From: Psychrobacillus sp042944905
Lineage (GTDB): Bacteria; Bacillota; Bacilli; Bacillales_A; Planococcaceae
DNA length: 64,000 nucleotides
Direction of reading: 5' to 3'
Assembly: GCF_042944905.1 (NCBI RefSeq)
Contig: NZ_CP168496.1
Span: 1,860,001-1,924,000, forward strand
Shown here: piece by piece, positions 26,563-35,461 of the stretch
How the letters are laid out: the number at the start of each line of letters is the position of its first letter
Position numbering within the stretch: the first letter of the stretch is position 1
The notes under the pieces: model-generated
Seen by the model: only the letters and a program-made list of their open reading frames with translations
Told to the model about the DNA's origin: nothing
Databases searched by the model: none
Translations under genes and position numbers: made by a program

Positions 26563-26998
26563 TTCTCATACCTCCTATGTTCCTATTTTGCAATTACCTG
26601 TATTCTTGATAAGTGTATTTTTAATTTTAATTCGCTAAAAAAAGAAAATATCCTTCTTCAACAAACTGTCCGTTTGTGGAGCAAGAAAAAATCCTGCATA
26701 TCAACAGATGATTTTTAATCAAACATTATTTTAAATAATCGAAGTTTGTTTTATATTATCAATCTTTTTTACAAAACTACACTTTTTGGATGGTTAAAAT
26801 AAATTACGCTGGAATCATTTCAGTTGTGGCTGGATTAACTTTTGTCATGTGTTAATTTATTCAGAGTTTCCAACAACCCGAGAATGAATTCCGATGTGTT
26901 AGCAACGGAGACATTCGTTCAAGATGGTTTAGAAAAACAGCTTGAAATATAGTGTTTATGTGTTTGCTGAGTACATTGATCGTGCCTAAACATAATAA

Positions 26999-27040
26999 AC
27001 GTCACCGCGATGAGGACTCATTTGCTCATGACAGTAGCGT
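26999..27040 (-). terminator. possible terminator of the sigma/anti-sigma operon
   Basis: ACGTCAC/GTAGCGT and an inner ATGAG/CTCAT form an imperfect hairpin about 40 bp after the anti-sigma stop, followed by TTTATTATGTTT on the minus strand. The rest of the 519-bp gap 26563-27081 holds no supported feature. Confidence 0.4.
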
Positions 27041-27081
27041 CTATGTAATGTTTTGGTTACAATTTTTAATGAGGTAGAAGC

Positions 27082-28395
27082 CTATTCATTAAGTGGAATA
27101 TCAATTTCCACTTTGCCATCCAAATACATCGGATAGCTATTAATATTAAAACGAATTGGATTCACTGCATTATCAAAATCAAATGTATAGACTTCTTTGA
27201 CATAGGGATTTTCTCTGCTAACAACATGCATTTCGATTAAATTTCTGCTAAAATCATTGCCTTCTTGATCCACTATTTCAGAAAATAGGTTCCAACCCCC
27301 AGATGGATAAGTGACTTCCATTGTATTGTCCGATGGTACTTGAATAGTAATATCCAGTTCGTTTGGAACATACAGCACTTTCTTTTTCTCAAAATCTACT
27401 TCGATAAAGTCGGATCCTTTTGGAAGTGCTTGAATCCTCTCCATCACTAAGGTTAATTTTTTCGGCTGCCGGAAGTAATTGCTTTGTACAAATAGGCTCA
27501 CTTCACCTTCACGCAAATTGCCGAAGCCCCCCCAGCTATTTCTTGGAAGAACCCAATCTTCGCCATTCTCATCAATCAATCGTACCGATATAAATTTTAG
27601 TAATTGCATCGTGTTTTGTTCGTCAGCAGCTAGACGAATTTCTGCACGTAACGGCGAAATTTTCAACTGTTTAATGTTAATTGTTTGACCATCTACGACA
27701 ACGGCTTGGTTTACTTCATATACTTTGGGTTGTTCAATAGGCTTGGTGAGTGTGAATGGTACAGAGAACTTTGTCTCTGCGTCTGTTGCATCACTCAAGT
27801 GCAAATTAAATTCAAATGTCTTATTGTTATACGATAAATCATGGGGAGACGTAATTTCAACTTGGTCTTCCTGTACAGTCCTTTTTCCCGTTTTAGAGGC
27901 AGTGTAAGAATTTATGACACCAAATGGAATGCCTTGTTGAGACACCTCTAAAGAAGTTATACTCAATTTGGAAAGATCAAAGGGGGATTCAAGCTTATAG
28001 AATATAGTCATACCCGAATGGTCAGCCACGACACCCTGTAAAGTCAAGGTATAATCCCCCTTCTTTACCACAATTCCAAGTTCCTCATAGTAATCATTTT
28101 CGACAATGTCGCTGATTCCTTTATCATAAGAAATCATGTGCACGATTGAATCAAACCCAGGGATTTTGGCCATAACTTGTGCAAATACGGGAGATACACG
28201 AATGGAAGTTACAAACAGCAACAGAACAATAGCAGCTACACTGGCAACTGAATACAGACGGCGTTTTCTCCTCTTGGTCAACCGATGCTGATGCACAGCT
28301 TTCCCACGTGCCTTATATAAGGCTTCTTTAGGGATTTCAATCGCTTCTAATTCCTCTTTTAGCTTCTGCCAATCTTGCTCATTCAAGTTAGTCAT
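27082..28395 (-). CDS. DUF4179 protein, probable membrane anti-sigma factor
   Basis: The 437-residue protein has a cytoplasmic N-terminus with basic RLTKRRKRRLYS, one transmembrane helix (about residues 47-64) and a long extracytoplasmic beta-rich domain starting PVFAQVMAKIPGFDSIVHM, the DUF4179 signature. Such proteins are encoded directly after ECF sigma factors and hold them inactive. Its ATG follows the sigma stop codon immediately, with AAGGAGGG inside the sigma gene's end, so the two are translationally coupled. Confidence 0.85.
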   Translation of the reverse strand: MTNLNEQDWQKLKEELEAIEIPKEALYKARGKAVHQHRLTKRRKRRLYSVASVAAIVLLLFVTSIRVSPVFAQVMAKIPGFDSIVHMISYDKGISDIVENDYYEELGIVVKKGDYTLTLQGVVADHSGMTIFYKLESPFDLSKLSITSLEVSQQGIPFGVINSYTASKTGKRTVQEDQVEITSPHDLSYNNKTFEFNLHLSDATDAETKFSVPFTLTKPIEQPKVYEVNQAVVVDGQTINIKQLKISPLRAEIRLAADEQNTMQLLKFISVRLIDENGEDWVLPRNSWGGFGNLREGEVSLFVQSNYFRQPKKLTLVMERIQALPKGSDFIEVDFEKKKVLYVPNELDITIQVPSDNTMEVTYPSGGWNLFSEIVDQEGNDFSRNLIEMHVVSRENPYVKEVYTFDFDNAVNPIRFNINSYPMYLDGKVEIDIPLNE

Positions 28396-28887
28396 TTACA
28401 GTCCCTCCTTTCCAATGAGTAGGCGTAATCTTTTTAACGTTGTGTGTAGTCTCGATTTCACAGTACCTTCGGGAATTCGCTTCAACTGCGCAATGTCTGC
28501 GTTCTTCATATCCTGGAAATATTTTAAGTAAATCAATTCCTGTTGTTCTGTTGGTAAACTTGCGATAATATCAGCCAGCTCGAATGGTTGCTGATCCATC
28601 GATGCGACTTCCACATCATGAGTATAGATAAATTTCTCTTGCTTCTTTTTCACATCTAAACAAATATTAATGATAATTCGAACAAGCCATGTTGCTATGT
28701 AAGCGGGTTCTTTGACGCTATGAACCTTTTTTAAAGCTCGAAACGTCAGCTCTTGTACCGCTTCAATAGCATCATGCTCATTTTTCAAGTACGCATAGGC
28801 TGTCCGGTAGAGCGTATCTTCATGTCGCTTCAATAGCTCCACTAACGCCTGTTCTTCACCCGCAATTGCTCGTTTTTCCAAATCCAT
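28396..28887 (-). CDS. ECF-type RNA polymerase sigma factor
   Basis: The 163-residue protein has sigma region 2 (AYAYLKNEHDAIEAVQELTFRAL) and region 4 with its helix-turn-helix (LPTEQQELIYLKYFQDMKNADIAQLKRIPEGTVKSRLHTTLKRLR), joined by a short linker, and lacks regions 1 and 3. It would direct RNA polymerase to a small stress regulon, probably including itself. ATG 28887 follows GGGGGTGG. It forms an operon with the DUF4179 gene. Confidence 0.92.
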   Translation of the reverse strand: MDLEKRAIAGEEQALVELLKRHEDTLYRTAYAYLKNEHDAIEAVQELTFRALKKVHSVKEPAYIATWLVRIIINICLDVKKKQEKFIYTHDVEVASMDQQPFELADIIASLPTEQQELIYLKYFQDMKNADIAQLKRIPEGTVKSRLHTTLKRLRLLIGKEGL

Positions 28888-28952
28888 ACTTCCACCCCCT
28901 CGTTATCAATTAGACAGTTTGAAATGATAAATCGTTCATTTTATTTTGCTCA

Positions 28953-28986
28953 ATAAAAAACGAGTTCAACTACAAAAGTGAACTCG
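28953..28986 (-). terminator. terminator of the Nudix gene
   Basis: CGAGTTCAAC and GTGAACTCG form a stem with a TTTTTTA tail on the minus strand, between the Nudix stop and the sigma gene. Confidence 0.65.
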
Positions 28987-29041
28987 CTTTCCAACTTCCT
29001 TTTATCAGCAAGGAAAGAAGGTACATTTATAATCGAATTTT

Positions 29042-29085
29042 AAGTTCTTATTGAATTCAAAATTGCGTTAGAACTTGGTACTCGA
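29042..29085. repeat. 44-bp dispersed repeat, copy 1
   Basis: AAGTTCTTATTGAATTCA begins a 44-bp segment that recurs at 33765-33808 with 38 identical positions, in the same orientation. It contains AAGTTCT ... AGAACTT as a loose inverted repeat. Both copies are intergenic and upstream of the next minus-strand gene's 3' end. Confidence 0.7.
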
Positions 29086-29108
29086 CACTATACATTGCTA
29101 TTATGACT

Positions 29109-29606
29109 TTATGTATTTCCAATTTTTAGAGCTTCTTTCAAGATTAACAGCGATAGTTCATGGTCATTCATCACATATGGAACTTCTTCTGGTTCAACCC
29201 AAATGCGAGATGTCGTTTCATTTTCTCGTAAAAATGGAAAACACTCTTCAACGTCCATTCTATAAAATAATTGATAACCTATAAGCGGATAGGGTCCATT
29301 TTGTTCAAAGTTAGGATTATCTTTGTGGTTGACTTCAATCGCACCAATATATTTTATTTTCCCTGTAACATAACCTTCTTCGTAAACCTCCCTATGCAAC
29401 GCTTCATCAGGAGTTTCATTGAACTCTATATGCCCACCTGGAATGTTAAATCCTCTTTCTTTCACCTGAACTAATAACACTTTACACTGGCTAAAACAAT
29501 AACTATGAACACTAGTTACTATTTCACTTTGGTTTATATTTTTGTAGGGATGCCATCTAAGGCTAACTTGATTTCCTCCCCAATTAACATATATTTGACT
29601 ATTCAT
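29109..29606 (-). CDS. Nudix hydrolase
   Basis: The 165-residue protein has a complete Nudix box (about residues 57-79): GGHIEFNETPDEALHREVYEEG fits Gx5Ex7REUxEExGU, which binds Mg and cleaves nucleoside-diphosphate-linked substrates. The start follows AAGGGGATAG. The specific substrate is not inferable; a housecleaning role is common. It is a single gene with its own terminator. Confidence 0.9.
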   Translation of the reverse strand: MNSQIYVNWGGNQVSLRWHPYKNINQSEIVTSVHSYCFSQCKVLLVQVKERGFNIPGGHIEFNETPDEALHREVYEEGYVTGKIKYIGAIEVNHKDNPNFEQNGPYPLIGYQLFYRMDVEECFPFLRENETTSRIWVEPEEVPYVMNDHELSLLILKEALKIGNT

Positions 29607-29661
29607 TAGAAATCTATCCCCTTAAAAATCCATAAATCTACTAGTAATCATGCGAACAGAT

Positions 29662-30105
29662 TTATTTAGTAGTCAACTTTTTATTGTCCAGTAAAATCGA
29701 TTCTTCCACATCATCCCATTTTACTTTTACTAGTATTACTTCATCTTTAGTTACTTTCGCCCCGTTTGTTGAACCCCCTGAAGAAGAAAATATTTTCGTT
29801 GTAGTGGGTTCAGTGAACTCCTCTGTACTTTTTCCATTACTGGAAAGGGTACTATACAAATATTCCAATTTTCGCATGGAAGATAACTCCTCTAAAGAAC
29901 CTTTATATGTTAATGTGAATTTATGACTATCCTCATTCGAATAAGTTCCTATGCCGTTATCTTCTCCCCTTGTTTCTGTTCCTGTATAGGAATATTCGGC
30001 TTCCCAATGTTCACTTTCTCCGGTAAATCTATAATCGTTATGCGTAATATCCGAACAAGCTGTTAAAAGGAATAGTGGAAATAAGAATGTGAGTATTTTT
30101 TTCAA
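29662..30105 (-). CDS. hypothetical lipoprotein
   Basis: I start this at TTG 30105 (GGGGGAG about 7 nt upstream), giving MKKILTFLFPLFLLTAC, a classic lipoprotein signal with its lipobox cysteine at residue 17. The upstream frame start at 30129 overlaps the previous gene. The mature part (about 130 residues) is beta-rich with HWEAEYSYTG and LEELSSMRKLEYLYST, as in several small Bacillus lipoproteins of unknown role. Confidence 0.75.
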   Translation of the reverse strand: MKKILTFLFPLFLLTACSDITHNDYRFTGESEHWEAEYSYTGTETRGEDNGIGTYSNEDSHKFTLTYKGSLEELSSMRKLEYLYSTLSSNGKSTEEFTEPTTTKIFSSSGGSTNGAKVTKDEVILVKVKWDDVEESILLDNKKLTTK

Positions 30106-30125
30106 TTTATTTCTCCCCCATTTGT

Positions 30126-30949
30126 TCAATTAAATTCCTCCTTCAATTTCACACTGTAGAAACGCATTGCTTTTGGAATACCTTCTATTTCAAAAATACC
30201 ATTAAAAATTAGCTGTCGTACGCGGTATTCGATAAACTCATCACCTGTATATTGATTGAGATGCCCGAATACTTCTCCTATTAGTCGTGCGGATTTCATA
30301 AATTCGAGTTTTCCCTGTTCCCGATGTAGATAACGTGCTTTATCTACGATGAATGCATCAAAGTAATTTTCAGGGACATTTTTGATTTCGCCGTCTTCCC
30401 AAATGCGGAGTACTTCTGTTGTTTCCGAAAGTTTTTCCCATTCGTCCGCCAGTTTGTAGCAAAGTTTCGCTGTTAACGGTTGAACGTTTTTATTTGCCGC
30501 ATAGATTACTTTTAATTTTTCTGGTGCTACTTCTCCAGTACCCAAAGTATAAAATTCCCGGGAGGAGTTGACCAGTGATTTTGATAAGCCTCGCTTACAT
30601 TCATAAGATGAATGTCGTTTTGCTTGTCTTGAAGTGTGTGTAGGACAAATCGTGCAGCTGTTTGTTCATGTGCATTGTTTGCTGTCCAAATGTAAATAGG
30701 TATATGCTCGGGTATATCCTTTATCTCTGTTACTGTTTGTTGAAAATCTTCCAAGTAGCTATATATGTACTGTTCGTCCAAATTAATATGTAAGAATAAC
30801 CATTTCTTGCGTTGCTGCAGTCCTTTTTCGGTATGCAGCTGATGTACGGGGCCGCTAGAAAATTGATCGAAAAATGCAATAACCTTTTCATCTTTTGGCA
30901 GTGTGATCTTTAAGTTCCCTGCTGGTGAATGTCCGAAAACGATGTGCAC
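30126..30949 (-). pseudogene. DUF1835/DUF3658 protein gene broken by a frameshift
   Basis: Two overlapping frames form one gene. The N-terminal part (30527-30949) begins MHIVFGHSPAGNLKITL and carries DUF1835. The C-terminal part (30126-30545) has EVAPEKLKVIYAANK and carries DUF3658. The break is at CCCGGG (about 30556-30561). Adding one C there joins STPP to REFYTLGTGEVAPEKL, the expected domain boundary. It is either a recent one-base deletion or a sequencing error. The lipoprotein gene follows with overlap. Confidence 0.75.
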
Positions 30950-30997
30950 TGTTTGATAAGGCTGTTGTATTGGTTCGGAGGCATAAATTAATAGTTC

Positions 30998-31147
30998 TTA
31001 ATACTCTTTTTTCATATTTTCCAAAAATTCACTTTCTGGATAGCTTGTTTTCTCCAACATTTGAATTTGTAAAAAATGTTGGAATATAAGTGATTTTGCC
31101 TCCTGCTCCGATAATTGCTCTACGATTTTTTTGATTTTATGTATCAT
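30998..31147 (-). CDS. 49-residue hypothetical protein
   Basis: The ORF starts MIHKIKKIVEQLSEQEAKSL and ends FLENMKKEY. It is strongly helical, charged and soluble. Its ATG is preceded by GAGAGGAG at good spacing, and it lies in a 221-bp gap between two minus-strand genes. No family is recognised. Confidence 0.6.
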   Translation of the reverse strand: MIHKIKKIVEQLSEQEAKSLIFQHFLQIQMLEKTSYPESEFLENMKKEY

Positions 31148-31170
31148 TGATTGGACGCTCCTCTCGTTTA

Positions 31171-31614
31171 TCAAGCAATCAAGCTTTGAATTCTATTCCA
31201 CGCGCTCACTAATGGAACTAGCGGAATTAATATTGCAAAGATAAGGTTACTTTGGGAGATTGCCTTCCTAACGTGCATTCCATTTCGTACACGCATAATT
31301 ATTAGAGTAAAGGATATGCCAAGTGCTGTATAAAGTAGCCATGAAGCGTCCTTCTGCATCTTCACTGCAACCTCAATCTCTTCCAATTTCCATTCGTCTT
31401 GTTTCGAGTAATCTATTGTTTGAATCGTTTTTTCTTTTCCTATTAAACTAAAAGATGTAATGGTTAACTCATTTTTTTGCCCAGACTTAATCTCATAACC
31501 ATTTGGTAAAAAAGCAGCTTTGTATACGAGGAGGTACGACAAACAGCAGAGGGCTATCATAACGAAAAAATATGGTATAAATGCTTTTAATTTATTTGTA
31601 AAAGTTATCTTCAT
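31171..31614 (-). CDS. hypothetical membrane protein with three helices
   Basis: The 147-residue product has a transmembrane segment at residues about 11-34, an extracytoplasmic loop of about 55 residues (LPNGYEIKSGQKNELTITSF), and two further helices (about 92-107 and 122-140). I recognise no family. It ends 23 bp before the 49-residue ORF and may share its transcript. Confidence 0.55.
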   Translation of the reverse strand: MKITFTNKLKAFIPYFFVMIALCCLSYLLVYKAAFLPNGYEIKSGQKNELTITSFSLIGKEKTIQTIDYSKQDEWKLEEIEVAVKMQKDASWLLYTALGISFTLIIMRVRNGMHVRKAISQSNLIFAILIPLVPLVSAWNRIQSLIA

Positions 31615-31806
31615 TTCTATTATCGATCCTCTCGTCGTGTTTGCCTTTCAATACTTCCACTTTGCAAAATCAGCACTTTCAGCATTAAATATATACATCC
31701 CTCCATTCGATGCATACAAATAGTTCCTTTTCATTCAAATACCTTCTCACCTAATATTCTTCTTCGAGATTGTTAAATCCTTCTTTAATAGGTAAATTTG
31801 AATATA

Positions 31807-31842
31807 AAAGAGACCAAACATATGTAAATGTTTGATCTCTTT
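31807..31842 (-). terminator. terminator of the DinB-fold gene at 31874
   Basis: AAAGAGACCAAACAT/ATGTTTGATCTCTTT is a 15-bp stem with one mismatch and a T-rich 3' side on the minus strand. Confidence 0.75.
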
Positions 31843-31873
31843 GTTATTTCTTCTGTTTATTAAGAAACTCATT

Positions 31874-32347
31874 TTATTCCGCTATAATGGATTGATATAT
31901 TCTATTAATCGTTTCCAGATGAAGTGCTTCATGGTAAAAGCTAAAGAGAAATGTTTCTCCAAGTGTGTGAAATGTGATGCCAAAATGGTTCGTAAATGGT
32001 TTTGGTAGTTTTTTATGTAAATTTCCTTGAAGGGATTGTTGGATTCTTATTTTTTGTTCAAATAAAACGGAATAAATGTCAGCTAATGACGGAGGTGTTT
32101 CTTTCCAATCAGTTGGCTTAGTTCCTGCTCTAAAAAATTCTCTATATTCTACAGGGAGATTTATCTTTTGATCTAATACTCCATAAACCAAGTATTCCTG
32201 AATATATGCTATGTGGCCGAAATTCCAACGAATATTGTTATTAAAACCTTTTGGTACTATATCCACAATCTCTTCTGGTGTCTTTAGGATAGATTGCTCC
32301 GTTATTCTTCTTACCGTTTCCATATGGTGAAAAATTGTTTGTTCCAT
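31874..32347 (-). CDS. DinB family protein (paralog 1)
   Basis: The 157-residue four-helix protein has likely metal ligands His8 (FHHMETVRR), His in NFGHIAYIQE and His in FYHEALHLE. This is the DinB_2/YfiT-type site of putative bacillithiol-dependent or hydrolytic enzymes. It is closely similar along its whole length to the gene at 34695, so the two arose by duplication. The start follows AGGGGAC. The substrate is unknown. Confidence 0.85.
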   Translation of the reverse strand: MEQTIFHHMETVRRITEQSILKTPEEIVDIVPKGFNNNIRWNFGHIAYIQEYLVYGVLDQKINLPVEYREFFRAGTKPTDWKETPPSLADIYSVLFEQKIRIQQSLQGNLHKKLPKPFTNHFGITFHTLGETFLFSFYHEALHLETINRIYQSIIAE

Positions 32348-32409
32348 TTAAAAGTCCCCTATTCTACTCGAAAGCGAAATTAGATTTCACACAATTATAA
32401 AACTGTTTT

Positions 32410-32745
32410 TTAGTTTATAGTTGCTTTATATAGTTTGTTATTAACTTGAATTGCTATTGCCTCTTCTGTATTTATATCCTTTACTTTGAAAATTTTACTC
32501 GGGTTTTTATATGGATTTTGGTCTTCCGGGTAAGACACAATATTGTGGATTTGAGTAATTTTACCTATTTGTTCTTCTACCTCGGTAGTAGATAAAACTT
32601 CATCGGTCATTAGATAGGTTAAGTTGTCTATTTTAATTACCGCTGGTGTATTGTTAATAAATTCAGCACTGCTTAATTTGTTCGTATTACATCCTGAAAG
32701 TAAAATAGAAACAAAAATTAAACCTATTGTTATTGCTTTTTTCAA
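32410..32745 (-). CDS. small hypothetical lipoprotein
   Basis: I start at TTG 32745 (AGAGGTG 7 nt upstream), giving MKKAITIGLIFVSILLSGC, a lipoprotein signal with its lipobox cysteine; the earlier ATG at 32766 has a poor site. The mature part (about 92 residues) contains NNTPAVIKIDNLTYLMTDEV and resembles small NisI/SpaI-like or DUF-type lipoproteins only in general layout. It is a single gene. Confidence 0.7.
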   Translation of the reverse strand: MKKAITIGLIFVSILLSGCNTNKLSSAEFINNTPAVIKIDNLTYLMTDEVLSTTEVEEQIGKITQIHNIVSYPEDQNPYKNPSKIFKVKDINTEEAIAIQVNNKLYKATIN

Positions 32746-32899
32746 TGTCTTCACCTCTTTCTTCATACCTTTAGAAAACTACTAAAAATATGAGGTGCCA
32801 GGTAATTATTTAAGTCAGTATGGTTTTAGAATCTAGTTTTTAATGCAATCTTTTAGGGTTATTCAACTCAAATGTTGAGTTAAATATTAACTTTAGAAC

Positions 32900-33718
32900 T
32901 CACCTTACCAAGTAAGAAATAATTTCTTCATTAGTAATTTTAAGAGAATCTGGTAAATCATCACGTTTTGACTCGAGACCGAAATAATAAGTACTCTCTT
33001 TTTCTTGATATGAGTTATATTGAAACTTTACTTCTCTAGCTGTTAGGTTATTAACTAATTTTTCTAAGAATGCCGATTCCTTAATCATGTCTACTGCACC
33101 CAAATGAAATATTCCTCTCAATTCATTTTCAAAGATGAAGCGCATTTGATGAGCTAACTGTATATCTAACAGAAAATTACATTCTAAATTACTATAAGCT
33201 TGAATAGGGTTATCTGTTTCAATATTCGTTTTTATATTGTTAAGTCGAGGTGAATTCTTCCCCCAAATTCCTGGGATTCTAATAATATTAGAACGATCTC
33301 CAAGTGATTGTACTAGCATGTTCTCACACTTGATTTTATATTGACCATAATCTGATTTAGAGATAGGTTCATCTGATTCGCTATGGTGCTTTGACAAATC
33401 TCCATCGAAAACATTTGTAGTTGAGAAAAAATAAAGTACACTATCTCTGTTTTTTAATTCCTTAGCTAATCGCTGGTGGAATTTTAATTGTTCGTCATAA
33501 TTTCCCTGTAAACTTGAAACAATTATATCAGGTTGAACTAAATTAAGTATTTCACTTATTGTTTCCTCATCCTGCATGTTTAATTGAAAGTGTTTGGCGT
33601 CTGGAAGGTTTGTTCCTGATGAAAAGTAAGTCTCGTATACATCAAAATCATTTAAACATTCCTTAGCTATAGCTTTTCCAACTAACCCACTAGCACCAAG
33701 TATTAATATTTTTTTCAA
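32900..33718 (-). CDS. NAD(P)-dependent sugar-nucleotide reductase-like SDR (RmlD type)
   Basis: The 272-residue protein begins LKKILILGASGLVGKAIAKE, an extended-SDR NAD(P) motif (GxxGxxG). It has FFSTTNVFDGD and the active-site YGQYKIKCENML (YxxxK), then IIRIPGIWG, as in RmlD/dTDP-rhamnose reductases. I chose TTG 33718 with GAAGAGG upstream; 16 earlier codons lack a site. With no sugar pathway nearby, the substrate is open. Confidence 0.82.
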   Translation of the reverse strand: MKKILILGASGLVGKAIAKECLNDFDVYETYFSSGTNLPDAKHFQLNMQDEETISEILNLVQPDIIVSSLQGNYDEQLKFHQRLAKELKNRDSVLYFFSTTNVFDGDLSKHHSESDEPISKSDYGQYKIKCENMLVQSLGDRSNIIRIPGIWGKNSPRLNNIKTNIETDNPIQAYSNLECNFLLDIQLAHQMRFIFENELRGIFHLGAVDMIKESAFLEKLVNNLTAREVKFQYNSYQEKESTYYFGLESKRDDLPDSLKITNEEIISYLVR

Positions 33719-33764
33719 TATACAACCTCTTCGAAAAATCTTCATAAAACGAGTGTTAGGTACC

Positions 33765-33808
33765 AAGTTCTTATTGAATTCAGAATAGAGTTAGAACCCA
33801 GTACTCGA
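33765..33808. repeat. 44-bp dispersed repeat, copy 2
   Basis: Second copy of the segment at 29042-29085 (38 of 44 positions identical, same orientation), between the SDR gene and the NTF2-like gene. Confidence 0.7.
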
Positions 33809-33821
33809 AATTTCCCTTTAT

Positions 33822-34235
33822 TCAAAGTAAATGCCTTTGGGCTAGGTTATCAATTACAATGCCAGCTTCTATATAACTTCTCACTAATTTCCAAGAGCTA
33901 TTTTTATCTTTTTTAAACGTTTGAAAAAATAAATTACCTGTTTCTAGTCTTTTCCCCTGAACAATTAAAGTAGCTGTTAGAATTACCATTGTTTCCTCAT
34001 CGTTTAAAGGAAATATCGAAATTTCATCTAACTTCCACTGCGCTTTGTTTTGTATCGCAAAATGAAAACCTTGTTTCCAACCTTCTATTGATTTTTCAAA
34101 GCCAAAGTCTACTATTTCACCATCTCTTACTTCCCTTGCTTGATAATCCTTTGCTATTAACTCTTCTATTTTCTTTATAGATGAAGCTTTCCAAACTTCT
34201 ATATAAGTACTGAGAAACTGTCGGAACGAATTCAT
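33822..34235 (-). CDS. NTF2-like/DUF4440-type protein
   Basis: The 137-residue product fits the cone-shaped NTF2/SnoaL fold: helix SFRQFLSTYIEVWKASSIKK, a YQAREVRDGEIVDFGFEKS segment, then alternating strands to WKLVRSYIEAG. Such proteins range from isomerases to ligand-binding proteins, and no active-site set is obvious here. ATG follows AGGAGG. It is a single gene. Confidence 0.65.
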   Translation of the reverse strand: MNSFRQFLSTYIEVWKASSIKKIEELIAKDYQAREVRDGEIVDFGFEKSIEGWKQGFHFAIQNKAQWKLDEISIFPLNDEETMVILTATLIVQGKRLETGNLFFQTFKKDKNSSWKLVRSYIEAGIVIDNLAQRHLL

Positions 34236-34342
34236 CCAAAAAAACCTCCTAAAATTTGTTTCAAAAATTTTTAATAACTACACACAGGTTTATTTCTCCT
34301 ATTTACAAAAGTTACAATAATATGATTAGTTTGTTAAAATAT

Positions 34343-34609
34343 TCAAAAATTAGTGTATTTGTTTTGTTCTTCTATGATAGGAATAGGATTTAGACTGCGA
34401 TAGTTACCATCCTCATAAACAGTTATATTTGCCATAATACTTCCAATAGTAAATATAATACCAATTAATATCGTGGTAAAAGTTCCTTTTTTATTGAACT
34501 TAATATGTTTTATTTTCTTTGGCAGATTAAATTTCTTTTTTACCAATGCTGTTAGGACGAAAACACTACTCACTAACAGACCGTAAATGACAATTGCTAG
34601 CCACACCAT
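34343..34609 (-). CDS. small two-helix membrane protein, unknown
   Basis: The product of about 88 residues has two transmembrane segments (VWLAIVIYGLLVSSVFVLTA and TTILIGIIFTIGSIMANIT) separated by a basic loop (KKKFNLPKKIKHIKFNKKG). I prefer the second ATG (34609), which has AAAAGGATG at workable spacing; the first ATG is directly on it. No family is recognised. Confidence 0.55.
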   Translation of the reverse strand: MVWLAIVIYGLLVSSVFVLTALVKKKFNLPKKIKHIKFNKKGTFTTILIGIIFTIGSIMANITVYEDGNYRSLNPIPIIEEQNKYTNF

Positions 34610-34694
34610 ACTTATCATCCTTTTTTCCGCTTTTCAGATCATTCAAAATACCTTACTCTTTCTGCATCCTTTGGAAGCATTTGAGTATATTCTT

Positions 34695-35168
34695 TCATTC
34701 CAACGTAATAGCGCGATAGATTCTTTTAATCGCTTCCATATGCATTGCTTCATGGTAAAAGCTAAAGAGAAATGTCTCCCCTCTGGTATGAAATGTGATG
34801 CCTAATCGATTTGTAAATGGAGCTGGTAGCGTCTCATTTATATTTCCTTGAATAGCATCTCTTATTCTTGATTTTTGTTCGGATAACACAGAAAGAATAT
34901 CTTTTAATGATGGCGGAGTTACTTTCCAATCAGCTGGTTTCGTACCAGCACTAAATAGTTCTTCATAGTTGCTTGGCACATTCATCTTTTCTCCTAAAAC
35001 TGCAAATACGAGCCTTTCCTGTATAAACGCAATATGACCGAAATTCCAACGAATACTATTGTTAAAACCTTTAGGTACAATATCAGCTAATTCTGCTGGT
35101 ATCTTTCTTATCGATTCCTCCGTTATGCCACGTACTGTTTCCATATGTTGAAAAATTGTCTGTTCCAA
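34695..35168 (-). CDS. DinB family protein (paralog 2)
   Basis: The 157-residue protein is a close paralog of the gene at 31874 (shared DIVPKGFNN.IRWNFGHIA, AGTKP.DWK.TPPSL.DI and FLFSFYHEA.H.E), with the same three-histidine pattern. I chose TTG 35168 with AAAGGTGGAG just upstream, giving the same length as its paralog; the longer frame starting at 35204 has no site. Confidence 0.85.
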   Translation of the reverse strand: MEQTIFQHMETVRGITEESIRKIPAELADIVPKGFNNSIRWNFGHIAFIQERLVFAVLGEKMNVPSNYEELFSAGTKPADWKVTPPSLKDILSVLSEQKSRIRDAIQGNINETLPAPFTNRLGITFHTRGETFLFSFYHEAMHMEAIKRIYRAITLE

Positions 35169-35424
35169 ATTTACTCCACCTTTTTTATTTTTTTGGTTTG
35201 CCAATATTATCTATAAATACTTACCTAGAGCGATGAAGAACCCAGTGATGCCTTTAATTTCACTACTTAATATACCTATTCCACAATTAGGAGAGAAAAC
35301 CCTTTTAGAACGGGAAATACAGGTTGAGCTAGATTTTATTGATTAGCACGACATTCATATATATGAGCCTGATATATTTTTATGTAGCTCCGACTATCTT
35401 TCTAAGGAGAGAGATCAACCAACA

Positions 35425-35460
35425 AAAAAGATCGAACCGGTATAAAGGTTCGATCTTTTT
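35425..35460. terminator. terminator of the Y-family polymerase gene
   Basis: AAAAAGATCGAACC/GGTTCGATCTTTTT is a perfect 14-bp stem with T-runs on both strands, 1 nt from the polymerase stop codon. Confidence 0.85.
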
Positions 35461-35461
35461 A

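Noticed and set aside
26860..26955. Short plus-strand reading frame (NSDVLATETFVQDGLEKQLE)
   Set aside because: Looks protein-like but is only about 25 codons long, with no start context or recognised family.
35215..35345. Possible protein remnant (KNPVMPLISLLNIPIPQLGE)
   Set aside because: Open for about 40 codons but without start, ribosome site or a family I recognise; too weak to annotate.
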